Source: an uncultured Collinsella sp.
GTDB lineage: Bacteria > Actinomycetota > Coriobacteriia > Coriobacteriales > Coriobacteriaceae
Direction: 5' to 3'
Assembly: GCA_900758375.1 (NCBI GenBank)
Contig: CAAERJ010000037.1
Location: forward strand, 1 to 51,827
DNA: 51,827 nucleotides
Part shown: positions 1-7,209 of the stretch, piece by piece
How the letters are laid out: every line of letters starts with the position of its first letter
Position numbering within the stretch: the stretch's first letter is position 1
Program-made: the position numbers and the translations under genes
Notes under the pieces: generated by a model
Databases searched by the model: none
Seen by the model: the letters and a program-made list of their open reading frames with translations, nothing else
Told to the model about the DNA's origin: nothing

Positions 1-104
1 AAAATCAAAACCGCAGGTAGACGACTTGCACATTCCGTGAAATTCAGGGTATGGACGGCCGGTCCGGGTCCAGCCCCGTAATCCGGCATAGTTTTAAGAT
101 GTCA
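1..104 (-). repeat. Truncated copy of core-plus-terminal-arm intergenic repeat
   Basis: Read on the minus strand, this stretch has a terminal arm (GCCGGATTACGGGGCTG, about positions 76-93), roughly 55 nt of spacer, and then the core CTACCTGCGGTTTT (about 8-22). The same arm and core with the same spacing occur at 48984-49137, and the core with different arms at 44843-44974. The far arm would lie to the left of the window, so only half the element is visible. No gene overlaps it. Confidence 0.6.
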
Positions 105-152
105 CTAATTCACTAGCAGGCAAACTAGGTCGTTCTAGCGCCTTGTCGCCGG

Positions 153-1310
153 CTAATTTCCGATTTCCAACCAGTTGCACAATACACTTGCGCGCAGTCG
201 CGTCTCGGCGCACTTCATTGCCTCGGATTTGGCTTTATATCGAATCCCTAAGCGACTGCAGACGCTTTTGACTATGGCGTCTAGCTGCTTTTTGTCGTTA
301 AGCATATCGTGGGTTACCAGGAACACGTCGAATCCCATGCTCTGCAGTGCAGTTATGCGCTCTGCATCGTGGTCAAGTACCGCGCCTGATCCATGGATGA
401 CTTCACCTTGGATCTCGATAATTAATGCCTTCATTAGGATTGGGTTTACGATCACGATATCGCCGTAGCAAACCTTATGACCTGCGATGCTTTGGGCTGC
501 TACGGATAGAGGGGTTAAATCGTTGAGGTACACGTATCTGAATCCTGCACCACCTAGACGTCGAGAGCAGCTTAGAAGCAGGACCCCCGCGACCTCGAGC
601 GGAGACGCAGCAATGCCGATAACCTGCTGAGCGGCATCATAAAACTGCTTTCCCCACATTTGACCTTTGACCTTGTCGGCGAATCGATGCAGGTCGCTCA
701 GTTCGATGAGCGGCTTTCTCATCCAAAGAGAAGTACCTTTGGGTCTCGTAACCACTCTTACATCCTCATGCTTGTTCGTTTGGCCTTCATAATCTTGGTT
801 CTTTACGGTTGCGCGGGCGTAAACTCGTTTCCACGGTACCTCGTCTTCGCCTTCCCCAAGTTCGAATAGGTCCTGCGTGCTGGAATTGCGATTCTCCTCT
901 ACCGCCATTTTTAACTTCATTTCGGCAGCGGGAGTCGGCTCGAAAACAGAAAACCAGCCGCAAAGTTCGTACATAGCTAGCACGAGATCTATTTGAGAAA
1001 CAAAGCGTGTCATAGTAAATAACGTGTTGAGCGGATTGGTGACACTAAAGCCTAAATGAGTGTCGATTTTGGTGCCGGCATCCGATACCCCTTCCCAGCG
1101 AATAGTGGAGCGCAATCCCGAGTGGTGATTACAGCAACCAGGCGAAGCAACAGCAATAATCGGGGTTTTGAGGACGTCGGTTACGAAAGGGGCTTGGGAT
1201 AGAGCTCGCCAGCCTTCTTCTGGACTGGGTAGGCGCGGGTAGAGATCGCGTACTTGCGGTGGGCAGCGCCAGTAGCGGAATGCGGTGTTTGCGCAGACGA
1301 TTTCGTCCAT
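153..1310 (-). CDS. Hypothetical protein with C-terminal PD-(D/E)XK/DUF559-like nuclease fold
   Basis: This 385-aa protein starts at an ATG with a strong ribosome site (GGGGAGG, 5 nt upstream). The last 110 residues look like a very-short-patch-repair or DUF559-type nuclease: a strand ending IIEIQGEVIHGSG (E and Q as in ExQ/ExK active sites), a following D-x-x-R (DHDAERITALQSMGF), and then FLVTHDML. The N-terminal 270 residues are not recognisable; related coriobacterial proteins often join an AbiEi-like or DNA-binding region to such a nuclease. It stands alone, with no partner on its strand. A role in defence or DNA turnover is inferred from the fold resemblance and the neighbourhood only. 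Confidence 0.5.
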   Translation of the reverse strand: MDEIVCANTAFRYWRCPPQVRDLYPRLPSPEEGWRALSQAPFVTDVLKTPIIAVASPGCCNHHSGLRSTIRWEGVSDAGTKIDTHLGFSVTNPLNTLFTMTRFVSQIDLVLAMYELCGWFSVFEPTPAAEMKLKMAVEENRNSSTQDLFELGEGEDEVPWKRVYARATVKNQDYEGQTNKHEDVRVVTRPKGTSLWMRKPLIELSDLHRFADKVKGQMWGKQFYDAAQQVIGIAASPLEVAGVLLLSCSRRLGGAGFRYVYLNDLTPLSVAAQSIAGHKVCYGDIVIVNPILMKALIIEIQGEVIHGSGAVLDHDAERITALQSMGFDVFLVTHDMLNDKKQLDAIVKSVCSRLGIRYKAKSEAMKCAETRLRASVLCNWLEIGN

Positions 1311-1693
1311 TTGCGCCTCCCCTGGTATCGGCCGTAGACCGTGCGGATTGCGGGCATGGCCGATTATCTACCGGGGCATCATGCGGGTAAGTACCGGAAG
1401 CAAACCAAATGCTTGACGAGTTTCTCCGGAAAACCGTCGTGAGATAGATATCCGCTGGAAGGCGTTCTGGGCATGTGGTCCCTGTCTCCACATTTGTGCT
1501 CGGATCACAGGGGGAATTCAATGAAAATACGCATGCGTTTTATACAAAACGGGCAATGGCGTCAGCAAAAAGGATGCGATAAAAAATGGCGCCATAGACG
1601 ACTACGATTTGTTTTTGGTGTCAGTTTTGGTGTCACCATTGGTGTCAAAAAGAAAAAGGCCAGAGGATTAACACCTCTGACCTGCGCTTTTGA
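1311..1693. other. Intergenic stretch with 12-bp tandem repeat next to tRNA-Val
   Basis: There is no convincing gene here. The open frame over 1473-1757 (+) runs through the tRNA and is an artefact. The notable structure is three 12-bp tandem units carrying TTGGTGTCA at about 1613, 1625 and 1637, immediately beyond the tRNA terminator. Tandem repeats beside a tRNA 3' end can be remnants of an integrated element, but no integrase gene or duplicated tRNA end is visible in the window. Confidence 0.4.
1650..1680 (-). terminator. Rho-independent terminator of tRNA-Val
   Basis: On the minus strand, CAGAGG TGTTAAT CCTCTG GCC is followed by TTTTTCTTTTT, 14 nt past the tRNA 3' end. The stem is 6 bp and extends slightly, followed by a clear T tract. 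Confidence 0.75.
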
Positions 1694-1768
1694 TGGTGGG
1701 CGATACAAGATTCGAACTTGTGACCCCATCCGTGTGAAGGATATGCTCTACCCCTGAGCCAATCGCCC
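1694..1768 (-). tRNA. tRNA-Val (CAC)
   Basis: The minus-strand sequence folds as a standard 75-nt tRNA including an encoded CCA. The acceptor is GGGCGAT/ATCGCCC, the D arm GCTC/GAGC, the anticodon stem TATCC/GGATG with loop TTCACAC (anticodon CAC, valine), and the T arm ACAAG TTCGAAT CTTGT. It marks the left edge of the accessory region. Confidence 0.95.
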
Positions 1769-1918
1769 GTCGCCTTTCGGCAAAAGAGATACTATCATAG
1801 CCGCGCGTGGTTTACCAAGAACTTTTTGCCCCCGATTTTAAAATCGTTGACGTAATCGTGGGCGCAGACCTCGTCACCGCAATCAGGGCAGCCGACAAAC
1901 CAGCAGCTAAACCACCCT

Positions 1919-2707
1919 TTATCGCTTGATCCACGAGGTCTCGGGGCGGCAGATAAGTCGCGCGTTGTTGTAGGCCATGTCGAGCGTGAGACAGGTACGC
2001 GCGGCGTAAAAGCCGTCCTCGCGCTGGATAGTCAGCGCCAGCTCGGGCTTGTCGCCGGTCAGGCACAGCGGCAGCAGCAGCTGGATCCGACCGCCGTAGA
2101 ACTGCGGCACGGCGAGCGTGTAGTTGGCGGCGGCACGACGGGCTGCTTCGACGACGGCACCCTCAAAGGCGCGGCGCAGCAGCAGCGAGTTGCCCTCCCC
2201 CATCAGGCTGGCGGGGATGCGCGTCAGGTTTTCCTCGTCGCCCAGAATGTGGTCGATGTTGGAGCGGATGGGCAGGCGGTAGTCAAAGACCAGCTCGGAG
2301 GGATCCTCGGCAAAGCGCACGCGGCACGGCAGATACTCAAACGAGACCAGCATGGGGTCGCTTTCCTTAAAGAAACCCTTCAAAAACCAGCGCTGGCGCG
2401 CATCGGGCTTGGTATTGGGCTCAAACAGACCGTAGATGGTCTCGTAGCGGCGCGTGTAAAGGCCGGTGTTGAATAGGCACCGGTCGTCGTCGAACACTAG
2501 CGGCAGGTTGGACGGCGCGGTCTGGTCCGCGTCACGCTCGGTCAGGAACACCGCGCGGCTAAACGAAAACGACAGGTAGTTTTTGAGGATGCGGTTGCTA
2601 GGACCCCAGTCCTCGGGATTGGCGAGGTCGACTAGGCGGTCGTAACAGGGCTCGGGGCAAAACGCAAACTCGTACACATTGCTGCACAGGGTGCTGGGGA
2701 TTTCCAT
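1919..2707 (-). CDS. DUF3825 domain-containing protein
   Basis: The protein has 262 aa. Features matching the DUF3825 family are the mid-protein LFNTGLYTRRYETIYGLFEPN, in which an asparagine-threonine-glycine turn precedes a YGLFEPN strand, and the ending LTLDMAYNNARLICRPETSW, which is the usual C-terminal block of the domain. The domain therefore looks complete. Its biochemical role is not established; in other bacteria it occurs near RNA-binding and stress or defence genes. It starts 45 bp beyond the end of the upstream fic gene and may share its transcript. A cysteine-rich open frame follows directly in the +1 frame (1802-1930) and is noted separately. Confidence 0.7.
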   Translation of the reverse strand: MEIPSTLCSNVYEFAFCPEPCYDRLVDLANPEDWGPSNRILKNYLSFSFSRAVFLTERDADQTAPSNLPLVFDDDRCLFNTGLYTRRYETIYGLFEPNTKPDARQRWFLKGFFKESDPMLVSFEYLPCRVRFAEDPSELVFDYRLPIRSNIDHILGDEENLTRIPASLMGEGNSLLLRRAFEGAVVEAARRAAANYTLAVPQFYGGRIQLLLPLCLTGDKPELALTIQREDGFYAARTCLTLDMAYNNARLICRPETSWIKR

Positions 2708-2752
2708 GTGGTGTCCAATCCATTTAATAGCTGGCGTGCGGATGCTTAGATT

Positions 2753-3268
2753 CTATAAGCGCGACGGGTCGCCCGAGCCTACAACACAACCGCGGCGCAG
2801 CTCTTTGGCTAGCTCACTGGTCGTACGGTTTCCAGATACGAGGTCCTGGATCCAGGCATAGTATTGATTGTCTTTGGGCTCGGGGCTGTCGGACAGCTCG
2901 ACCGGAGCGCCGACAAGTCTTAGGACGGACAACGCAAAGACAAGGCTGGTGCGTTTGTTGCCGTCCTCAAAGATGTGGTCCTTGACCATGTGCTCGGCCA
3001 CGTAGGTGACCTGGTCAAAGATGTCTGCGAAGCGATCGGCCGGCGATTGGCCGAATATCGTACAGAATGCACCCGCAAGCACGGACTCGACGCGTCCGAG
3101 TTCGAGAGCGGCCCGGTCACCTGTGGCGTCGGTCGTATAGCAGCGCCCGACCTTCATCAACGTGCTGTGCAGACGCATCACGGCCGCGGCCATGGCCTCG
3201 AGCGAACCGGCATCGTCGAGCACGAGCGGCGCGAACGGATGCGTGCTCCGCTTCGTGTTCGCCATCAT
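2753..3268 (-). CDS. Fic/Doc family toxin-like AMPylase
   Basis: This 171-aa protein carries the Fic-fold active-site loop HIFEDGNKRTS at residues 98-108: H98 is the catalytic base, D102 binds the metal, and G-N-K-R closes the loop. The loop is intermediate between Fic (HxFxDGNGR) and Doc (HxFxxANKR). Known relatives transfer AMP or phosphate to target proteins; which one applies here cannot be told. I chose the ATG at 3268 because GGAG lies 5 nt upstream and the ATG overlaps the stop of the small gene before it (ATGATG), suggesting translational coupling. Small size and coupling to a small upstream gene fit a toxin-antitoxin arrangement. Confidence 0.8.
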   Translation of the reverse strand: MMANTKRSTHPFAPLVLDDAGSLEAMAAAVMRLHSTLMKVGRCYTTDATGDRAALELGRVESVLAGAFCTIFGQSPADRFADIFDQVTYVAEHMVKDHIFEDGNKRTSLVFALSVLRLVGAPVELSDSPEPKDNQYYAWIQDLVSGNRTTSELAKELRRGCVVGSGDPSRL

Positions 3269-3450
3269 GAGTTCTCCAAGAGTCTGAGCGCGTTGGGCAT
3301 GTCCGCAATGGTCAGCCGAATAGCTTCGTCGATTGACGTGGCGCCGTCGAACAAAATCGGTGATGCTGAATTTGCCACGTGCGCAGTTGAATGATCTTCT
3401 TGAGCAACGCAATCAGCGCCGTCATCTTGTTGAACATAGCTCCAAGGCAT
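3265..3450 (-). CDS. Small protein upstream of Fic, possible antitoxin
   Basis: This 61-aa protein starts at an ATG with an excellent ribosome site (GAGGAG, 6 nt upstream), and its stop overlaps the fic start. The first residues, MPWSYVQQDDG, closely match the start of another small protein in this window (MFWSYVQLDDG, gene at 7816), which also precedes a toxin-antitoxin-like gene. After that the two diverge, so this may be a shortened or frame-altered relative. The C-terminal part (SIDEAIRLTIADMPNALRLLENS in outline) is helical and antitoxin-like. I cannot see the classic Fic-inhibitory S/TxxxE(G/N) motif. The antitoxin role is inferred from position. Confidence 0.55.
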   Translation of the reverse strand: MPWSYVQQDDGADCVAQEDHSTAHVANSASPILFDGATSIDEAIRLTIADMPNALRLLENS

Positions 3451-3461
3451 GTCTGACTCCT

Positions 3462-4151
3462 CTATAGCTTTACAGACGAAATAGCACGCGAGTCGTACTC
3501 CAGGGCGATCGGTTGCCAGACGAGGTCTTCGATGGCGCAGTTTAGGGTGTTTGCGAGCGCTAATGCCGAGGAGACCGAGGCGCGGCGTAGGTCGAGTTGG
3601 TTCTGCTCGTAGAGTTGTATGGCGCGAAGCTTAACCCCCGATTGGGCGGCGAGCTGTTTTTGCGTTAGTCCGGCTGACTTTCGTGCCGCCTTGAGACCCT
3701 TTTTGTCTGCCTGGGCGTTGTTCCATTTATCAATGACAATCTGGGCGAATTTGTCTTCGGAGGCCTCGTGAAGCGGATGGTACGAGCCAATGATCCAATC
3801 GAGCGGAGCGACTTCGAGTAGCTCATTAAAGCCCAAGCTGCTCATCCATTGCGCATAGGCCAAAACCCAGCCCGCCCAATACTGAGGCGAACGGTCGAAC
3901 GGATAGGTCTCTCTGCATTCAACGGGGCTCAGTCCCGCATGGGCGATAATATCGCGCGCGAGCTCGTCACCCGCCATGCCGCAGACGACGCGAGGCGCAC
4001 CGCGCTCAAACTGTTTCATCTCAAAAGCGTTCGACAGGATGGCCGTCAACTCGGCCGGAGTCAGCCCTTGGTCACAGAGGGCAAAATCGACCGCCTCGCC
4101 CAGCGTTCTCATGGCATCCTCGAGATACATCTCACTGTAGGCGTGGATCAT
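3462..4151 (-). CDS. XRE-family regulator, downstream partner of DUF3990 gene
   Basis: This 229-aa protein has a C-terminal helix-turn-helix at about residues 155-210 (LTQKQLAAQSGVKLRAIQ followed by LYEQNQL). The N-terminal 150 residues are unknown but compact, with a repeated tryptophan-rich middle (YWAGWVLAYAQWM). The gene begins inside the end of the DUF3990 gene (20-bp overlap), so the two are co-translated. By analogy with other two-gene modules this is likely the antitoxin and autorepressor of the DUF3990 protein, acting at the double palindrome at 4813-4865. An alternative start lies at 4130. Confidence 0.75.
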   Translation of the reverse strand: MIHAYSEMYLEDAMRTLGEAVDFALCDQGLTPAELTAILSNAFEMKQFERGAPRVVCGMAGDELARDIIAHAGLSPVECRETYPFDRSPQYWAGWVLAYAQWMSSLGFNELLEVAPLDWIIGSYHPLHEASEDKFAQIVIDKWNNAQADKKGLKAARKSAGLTQKQLAAQSGVKLRAIQLYEQNQLDLRRASVSSALALANTLNCAIEDLVWQPIALEYDSRAISSVKL

Positions 4152-4800
4152 CGTCCGTCATCCCCTCTCGAATGATATCGACGATACGGATTCCCTCAAA
4201 TGGATTTTCGGCAAGTAGCTCCCGATATTGCGCCCTTGCCGCTTCATCTCGCTCCTTGGCCAATGGACCATACAGAGCTTGCGGCGCACGTTCAAATCCT
4301 GCAAAACGAATACTCTTAAACGCGCGCTCGCTTTTGAGCACAATCTGCTCTCCCAGGTTGCCGAGCCTCATAGATCGACCAAGCTGATCGACGGTAATCG
4401 TATTGTTCACAAAAGCTCTGGCATAACTAAAGTACGAGTCGTCCGCGCGCCATCCCCTAATCACATCGCAAGCTCTAGTGTCAGGTAGAAAATGATTGTG
4501 GAGATATTCGCACGCGCCCGCGGCAATGGCGGTGTCTTTGCGAAAAGAACGATGCTCAACAAGCAACGCTATCCAATGCAGGACGCAATATTGCGGCGAT
4601 AGCAGGTCGAGAATTTTGAGATCGGCTATATCGAGTTCATAGCGATTCGCAAAGCCGTCGGCATCACGCGAGCACGCCCATTCCCTTGCAAGGTCGAGGC
4701 TCTCTGTGCAATAGAATCCCTGTCCATAGTCGTTATGGACTTTCCCCAGGCCAAGCTGGGGAGTCTCAATGATTTTCTGAGAACCATGCCACAGTTCCAC
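4132..4800 (-). CDS. DUF3990 protein, ADP-ribosyltransferase-like
   Basis: The 222-aa protein opens with LWHGSQKIIETPQLGLGK and DYGQGFYCTESLDLAREWA, the conserved blocks of DUF3990: H-G-S binds nicotinamide in the ART fold, then G-x-G-F-Y-x-T. DUF3990 is related to the ART/PARP fold, so NAD-dependent ADP-ribosylation of a target is the likely activity. The start is a GTG with AGGAGG five bases upstream, just inside the palindromic operator region. Together with the overlapping XRE gene it forms a toxin-antitoxin-like pair. The DUF3791 gene often found beside DUF3990 is absent here. Confidence 0.7.
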   Translation of the reverse strand: MELWHGSQKIIETPQLGLGKVHNDYGQGFYCTESLDLAREWACSRDADGFANRYELDIADLKILDLLSPQYCVLHWIALLVEHRSFRKDTAIAAGACEYLHNHFLPDTRACDVIRGWRADDSYFSYARAFVNNTITVDQLGRSMRLGNLGEQIVLKSERAFKSIRFAGFERAPQALYGPLAKERDEAARAQYRELLAENPFEGIRIVDIIREGMTDDDPRLQ

Positions 4801-4812
4801 GCGAGCCTCCTA

Positions 4813-4865
4813 ACAGATATCGCTCTGGCGATAGTATAACATACTATCGCCAGAGCGATATCTGT
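4813..4865. promoter_or_regulatory. Nested double palindrome, operator of the DUF3990-XRE pair
   Basis: A perfect 25-bp inverted repeat (4813-4837 and 4841-4865) has only three unpaired bases, AAC, at its centre. Each arm itself contains a 16-bp palindrome, TATCGC-TCTG-GCGATA at 4818-4833 and TATCGC-CAGA-GCGATA at 4845-4860. The two 16-bp sites are centred 27 bp apart and a TATACT -10-like hexamer lies between them on the minus strand. This fits two helix-turn-helix dimers bound side by side over the promoter. It ends 13 bp before the GTG start of the DUF3990 gene. Confidence 0.8.
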
Positions 4866-4878
4866 ATTCAAAGAGCAA

Positions 4879-4969
4879 GATGGCAATCCCGTAGCTGTCG
4901 GCGGTCTTGGCGAGTGTGAAGAACACGCCGCTTGCGCTCGCTTTGGTTCTTGCCGGCTTTGAAACGGAA
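4879..4969. repeat. Left flanking repeat of AbiE-like pair (decayed sorting-signal sequence)
   Basis: This 91-bp stretch matches 6830-6922 in the same orientation; over a 42-nt core only 5 bases differ. Read on the minus strand it encodes GVFFTLAKTADSYGIAI, which resembles the LPXTG tail of the intact surface protein at 8064 (LPKTGDSYWIA). It is most likely a leftover of a cell-wall-anchored protein gene. The two copies flank the AbiEi/AbiEii pair. Confidence 0.6.
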
Positions 4970-5011
4970 GTATTCACAGGACATCTATAAATGTAACTAA
5001 ATAGTTTGCCG

Positions 5012-5052
5012 TGTAACATTAATAATGTTACATTTCAAAATAGCATGTTACA
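5012..5052 (+). promoter_or_regulatory. TGTAAC/GTTACA operator upstream of AbiEi-like gene
   Basis: A perfect 9-bp inverted repeat, TGTAACATT (5012-5020) and AATGTTACA (5024-5032), is followed by another half-site ATGTTACA at 5045-5052, directly before the ribosome site AAAGGAGG. AbiEi-type proteins repress their own promoters, so this is the likely binding site of the product of the gene at 5066. Confidence 0.65.
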
Positions 5053-5065
5053 AAGGAGGCGAAAC

Positions 5066-6055
5066 ATGCGGGAATTCGTTGAGAAGATGCTGCATACGAG
5101 GGTCGAGCGTGAGCCCGTTAACGTCTCGGGGCTTCCCCTGTATCTGAGGGGGTTGTACTCCCTTGAGCGGTGGACCGCCTTCGGCGTGCCGTTCGTGATG
5201 GCTTCCCCCATCGAGAGTGCGACGGTGAAGACCATGGCGAAACACCGCAACACGCTTGAGATAGCTCTGGGGATTCCCGTGGCTTTCGCTCTCGAGAGCG
5301 CGACGGGCTACAGGGTCGAGCGAATGCTTGAGGCCGGCCTCGCCTTCGTAGCCATAGACAAACAGGTGTATCTGCCGTTCCTGGGAGTCGCGCTGAATGG
5401 TGGCAAGGGCCATGCGGGAGACCGTAAGCAGGTGAGCGTCGAGACGCTCTCGCCCCAGGCGCAGCGTCTCGCCATCATGGCGCTCTACGGTGAACTCGAC
5501 GGAGCCAACGTCACTCAGGCGGCGAGTGTTCTCGCTGTCGCAAAGATGACCGTCTCGCGCGCGTTCGACGAACTCACCGCTGCCGACCCCTCGATCGTCG
5601 TGTCCGAAGGGCGCCGACGGGTCCTACGCCCCGACCGGAATAAGATGGCGCTGTGGCGACGGCTGGAACCATACATGGCAAGCCCGGTCGCAAGGGAGCA
5701 TCGCCTGACCCACATGCCTGATGCGGACCTTCCACCAGGAGGAGTTTCGGCGCTGTGCGAGCTCTCAATGCTGCAGGACGACCCCTGGCCGACTTTCACC
5801 GCGACCAAAGCGCAAGAGCGCGCCCTGGGGCTGGCGACCTGTGCACGTAACGCTGGATTCGACGAGTCAGAGGAGCCCGCGTGCGTAGTGCAGGTACTGC
5901 GCTACGAGCCCGAGCCAGCGCCCGGGTGTGTTGGCGACCCGCTTTCCGCCATCCTATCCCTTCCCGACGATGTGAGGGACGACCCGCGCGTCGCGGGCGA
6001 GATCGAGTACGTCTTGAATCGAGTGCTTGGGGTTGATTATGAAGGGAATCGATAA
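5066..6055 (+). CDS. AbiEi-like antitoxin/transcriptional regulator
   Basis: This 329-aa protein is translationally coupled to an AbiEii-type nucleotidyltransferase. I chose the ATG at 5066 because AAAGGAGG is 5 nt upstream; an upstream in-frame ATG at 5006 lies inside the operator. A winged helix-turn-helix is visible at about residues 150-195 (VTQAASVLAVAKMTVSRA, then a basic stretch SEGRRRVLRP). The N-terminal part is hydrophobic and mixed alpha/beta, as in proteins placed upstream of AbiEii. In type IV toxin-antitoxin pairs the AbiEi partner represses the operon and neutralises AbiEii without binding it. The assignment depends on the partner and the HTH more than on direct family recognition. 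Confidence 0.65.
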   Translation: MREFVEKMLHTRVEREPVNVSGLPLYLRGLYSLERWTAFGVPFVMASPIESATVKTMAKHRNTLEIALGIPVAFALESATGYRVERMLEAGLAFVAIDKQVYLPFLGVALNGGKGHAGDRKQVSVETLSPQAQRLAIMALYGELDGANVTQAASVLAVAKMTVSRAFDELTAADPSIVVSEGRRRVLRPDRNKMALWRRLEPYMASPVAREHRLTHMPDADLPPGGVSALCELSMLQDDPWPTFTATKAQERALGLATCARNAGFDESEEPACVVQVLRYEPEPAPGCVGDPLSAILSLPDDVRDDPRVAGEIEYVLNRVLGVDYEGNR

Positions 6056-6788
6056 GTTCAGGGAACGCTTCGTGGGCCGCGAGGACGAATATGTCCTAAT
6101 CGGTGGCGGCGCCTGCGACCTGCTGTTCGGCGAGGCAGGGCAGAATTTCAGGGCAACGAAAGATCTCGATCTGGTCCTTCTGGTGGAGGCGCTGACACCT
6201 GAGTTCGGCCGCGTCTTCTGGGACTTTGTCCGGGAGGGCGGATACGAGAACAGACAAAAGAGTAGCGGGAAGCCGCAGTTCTACAGGTTCTCTAAGCCGA
6301 AGGACCCGGCCTTCCCCGCCATGCTGGAGTTATTCGCGCGCGTCGACATCAACTTGCGCGACGGGGATTCCGGCCTTATGCCGATTCACATCGACGATGA
6401 GGTTTCCAGCCTTTCTGCAATTCTGTTGGACGAGGAATACTACAGACTGCTTGTCGAGAACAGGGTGTCGGCCGGCGGCGTCGCTGTCCTGTCGGTCGAG
6501 GGGCTAATCCCCTTCAAAGCTAAGGCGTGGCTTGACCTGTCTGCCAAGCGCGCGGAAGGTCAGGCCGTCGACGAGAAGACCGTGAAGAAACACCGCAACG
6601 ACGTCTGCCGCCTCGCCACCTTGCTCGCGGGTAACGAGCACCCCGCCATGAGCGAGGGGGTTCGTGCTGACATGAGGCGCTTCATGGAGGCCTATGAATC
6701 GGACCCCGTCGATCCCAAAACAATCAGGATCAAGGGTGTTGCGGCGCAACAGATCGTTGAGGTGCTGAAGGACGTTTACTTGCGATAA
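6039..6788 (+). CDS. AbiEii-like nucleotidyltransferase toxin
   Basis: This 249-aa protein overlaps the end of the upstream gene by 17 bp. The N-terminus holds the nucleotidyltransferase signature GGGACDLLFG and then TKDLDLVL (G-G ... D-x-D), with a third acidic residue probably in ARVDINLR. The later LIPFKAKAWLDL block, in which a lysine precedes a helix, matches AbiEii/AbiGii proteins. Such toxins transfer nucleotides to tRNA or other targets and act in abortive infection. The start is the ATG at 6039; a TTG at 6027 is in frame but has poorer context. Confidence 0.7.
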   Translation: MKGIDKFRERFVGREDEYVLIGGGACDLLFGEAGQNFRATKDLDLVLLVEALTPEFGRVFWDFVREGGYENRQKSSGKPQFYRFSKPKDPAFPAMLELFARVDINLRDGDSGLMPIHIDDEVSSLSAILLDEEYYRLLVENRVSAGGVAVLSVEGLIPFKAKAWLDLSAKRAEGQAVDEKTVKKHRNDVCRLATLLAGNEHPAMSEGVRADMRRFMEAYESDPVDPKTIRIKGVAAQQIVEVLKDVYLR

Positions 6789-6829
6789 CGCGCACACATG
6801 ACGCGCTTTCGGCCAACGCAGGCCCCAAG

Positions 6830-6922
6830 GACATTGCAATTCCAGTGGAAGTCGGCAGTTTTGGCGAGTGTGGGGAACACGCCGCTCGCGCTGCCCTTGG
6901 GCTTTGACGGCATTGAAACGAA
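6830..6922. repeat. Right flanking repeat of AbiE-like pair
   Basis: This is a direct copy of 4879-4969. On the minus strand it encodes GVFPTLAKTADFHW, sharing the unusual LAKTAD with the left copy, so both derive from one ancestral sequence in which the sorting motif was already altered. It begins about 40 bp after the stop of the AbiEii-like gene. Confidence 0.6.
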
Positions 6923-6946
6923 ACTGTGGCTTATAAGTCAAAATAG

Positions 6947-6979
6947 AGACGCCTTCAACCAGAAAGATTGAAGGCGTCT
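6947..6979. terminator. 12-bp stem hairpin downstream of AbiE-like pair
   Basis: AGACGCCTTCAA (6947-6958) and TTGAAGGCGTCT (6968-6979) form a perfect 12-bp stem with a 9-nt loop. T runs are short on both sides (TCTCC on plus, CTATTTTG on minus), so it is probably a weak bidirectional terminator between convergent genes. Confidence 0.55.
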
Positions 6980-7005
6980 TCTCCGCGAGCGTTATTTAGA
7001 TTGCG

Positions 7006-7078
7006 TTGGTCGCGCCCTGCGACCAAGATCTTCTCGGTAGGCTTTCTTTTGATTCCGTTGGTCGAGCCTTACGACCAA
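7006..7078. repeat. Two tandem TTGGTCG hairpins
   Basis: TTGGTCGC-GCCCT-GCGACCAA (7006-7026) and TTGGTCG-AGCCTTA-CGACCAA (7058-7078) are two short hairpins in tandem, each preceded by GATT-C-G. The stem is conserved and the loops differ. With the terminator and the flanking repeat, this accounts for most of the gene-free stretch 6789-7209. Confidence 0.5.
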
Positions 7079-7209
7079 ATTCTAGGACAAGCATATAAAT
7101 AAATGGAAAGCGATGCAAGGCGGGTTAAGAAGTCCCGCAATCGCCTTCGTTAACCTAAGGCGGTGAGCCGTTCTATCTAATCCAAATATTCGCAAACCCC
7201 TCGTCCTTC

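Noticed and set aside
1473..1757. 94-codon plus-strand frame ending near tRNA-Val
   Set aside because: It runs through the tRNA (GGRYKIRTCDP is the well-known artefact of an antisense tRNA) and its terminator.
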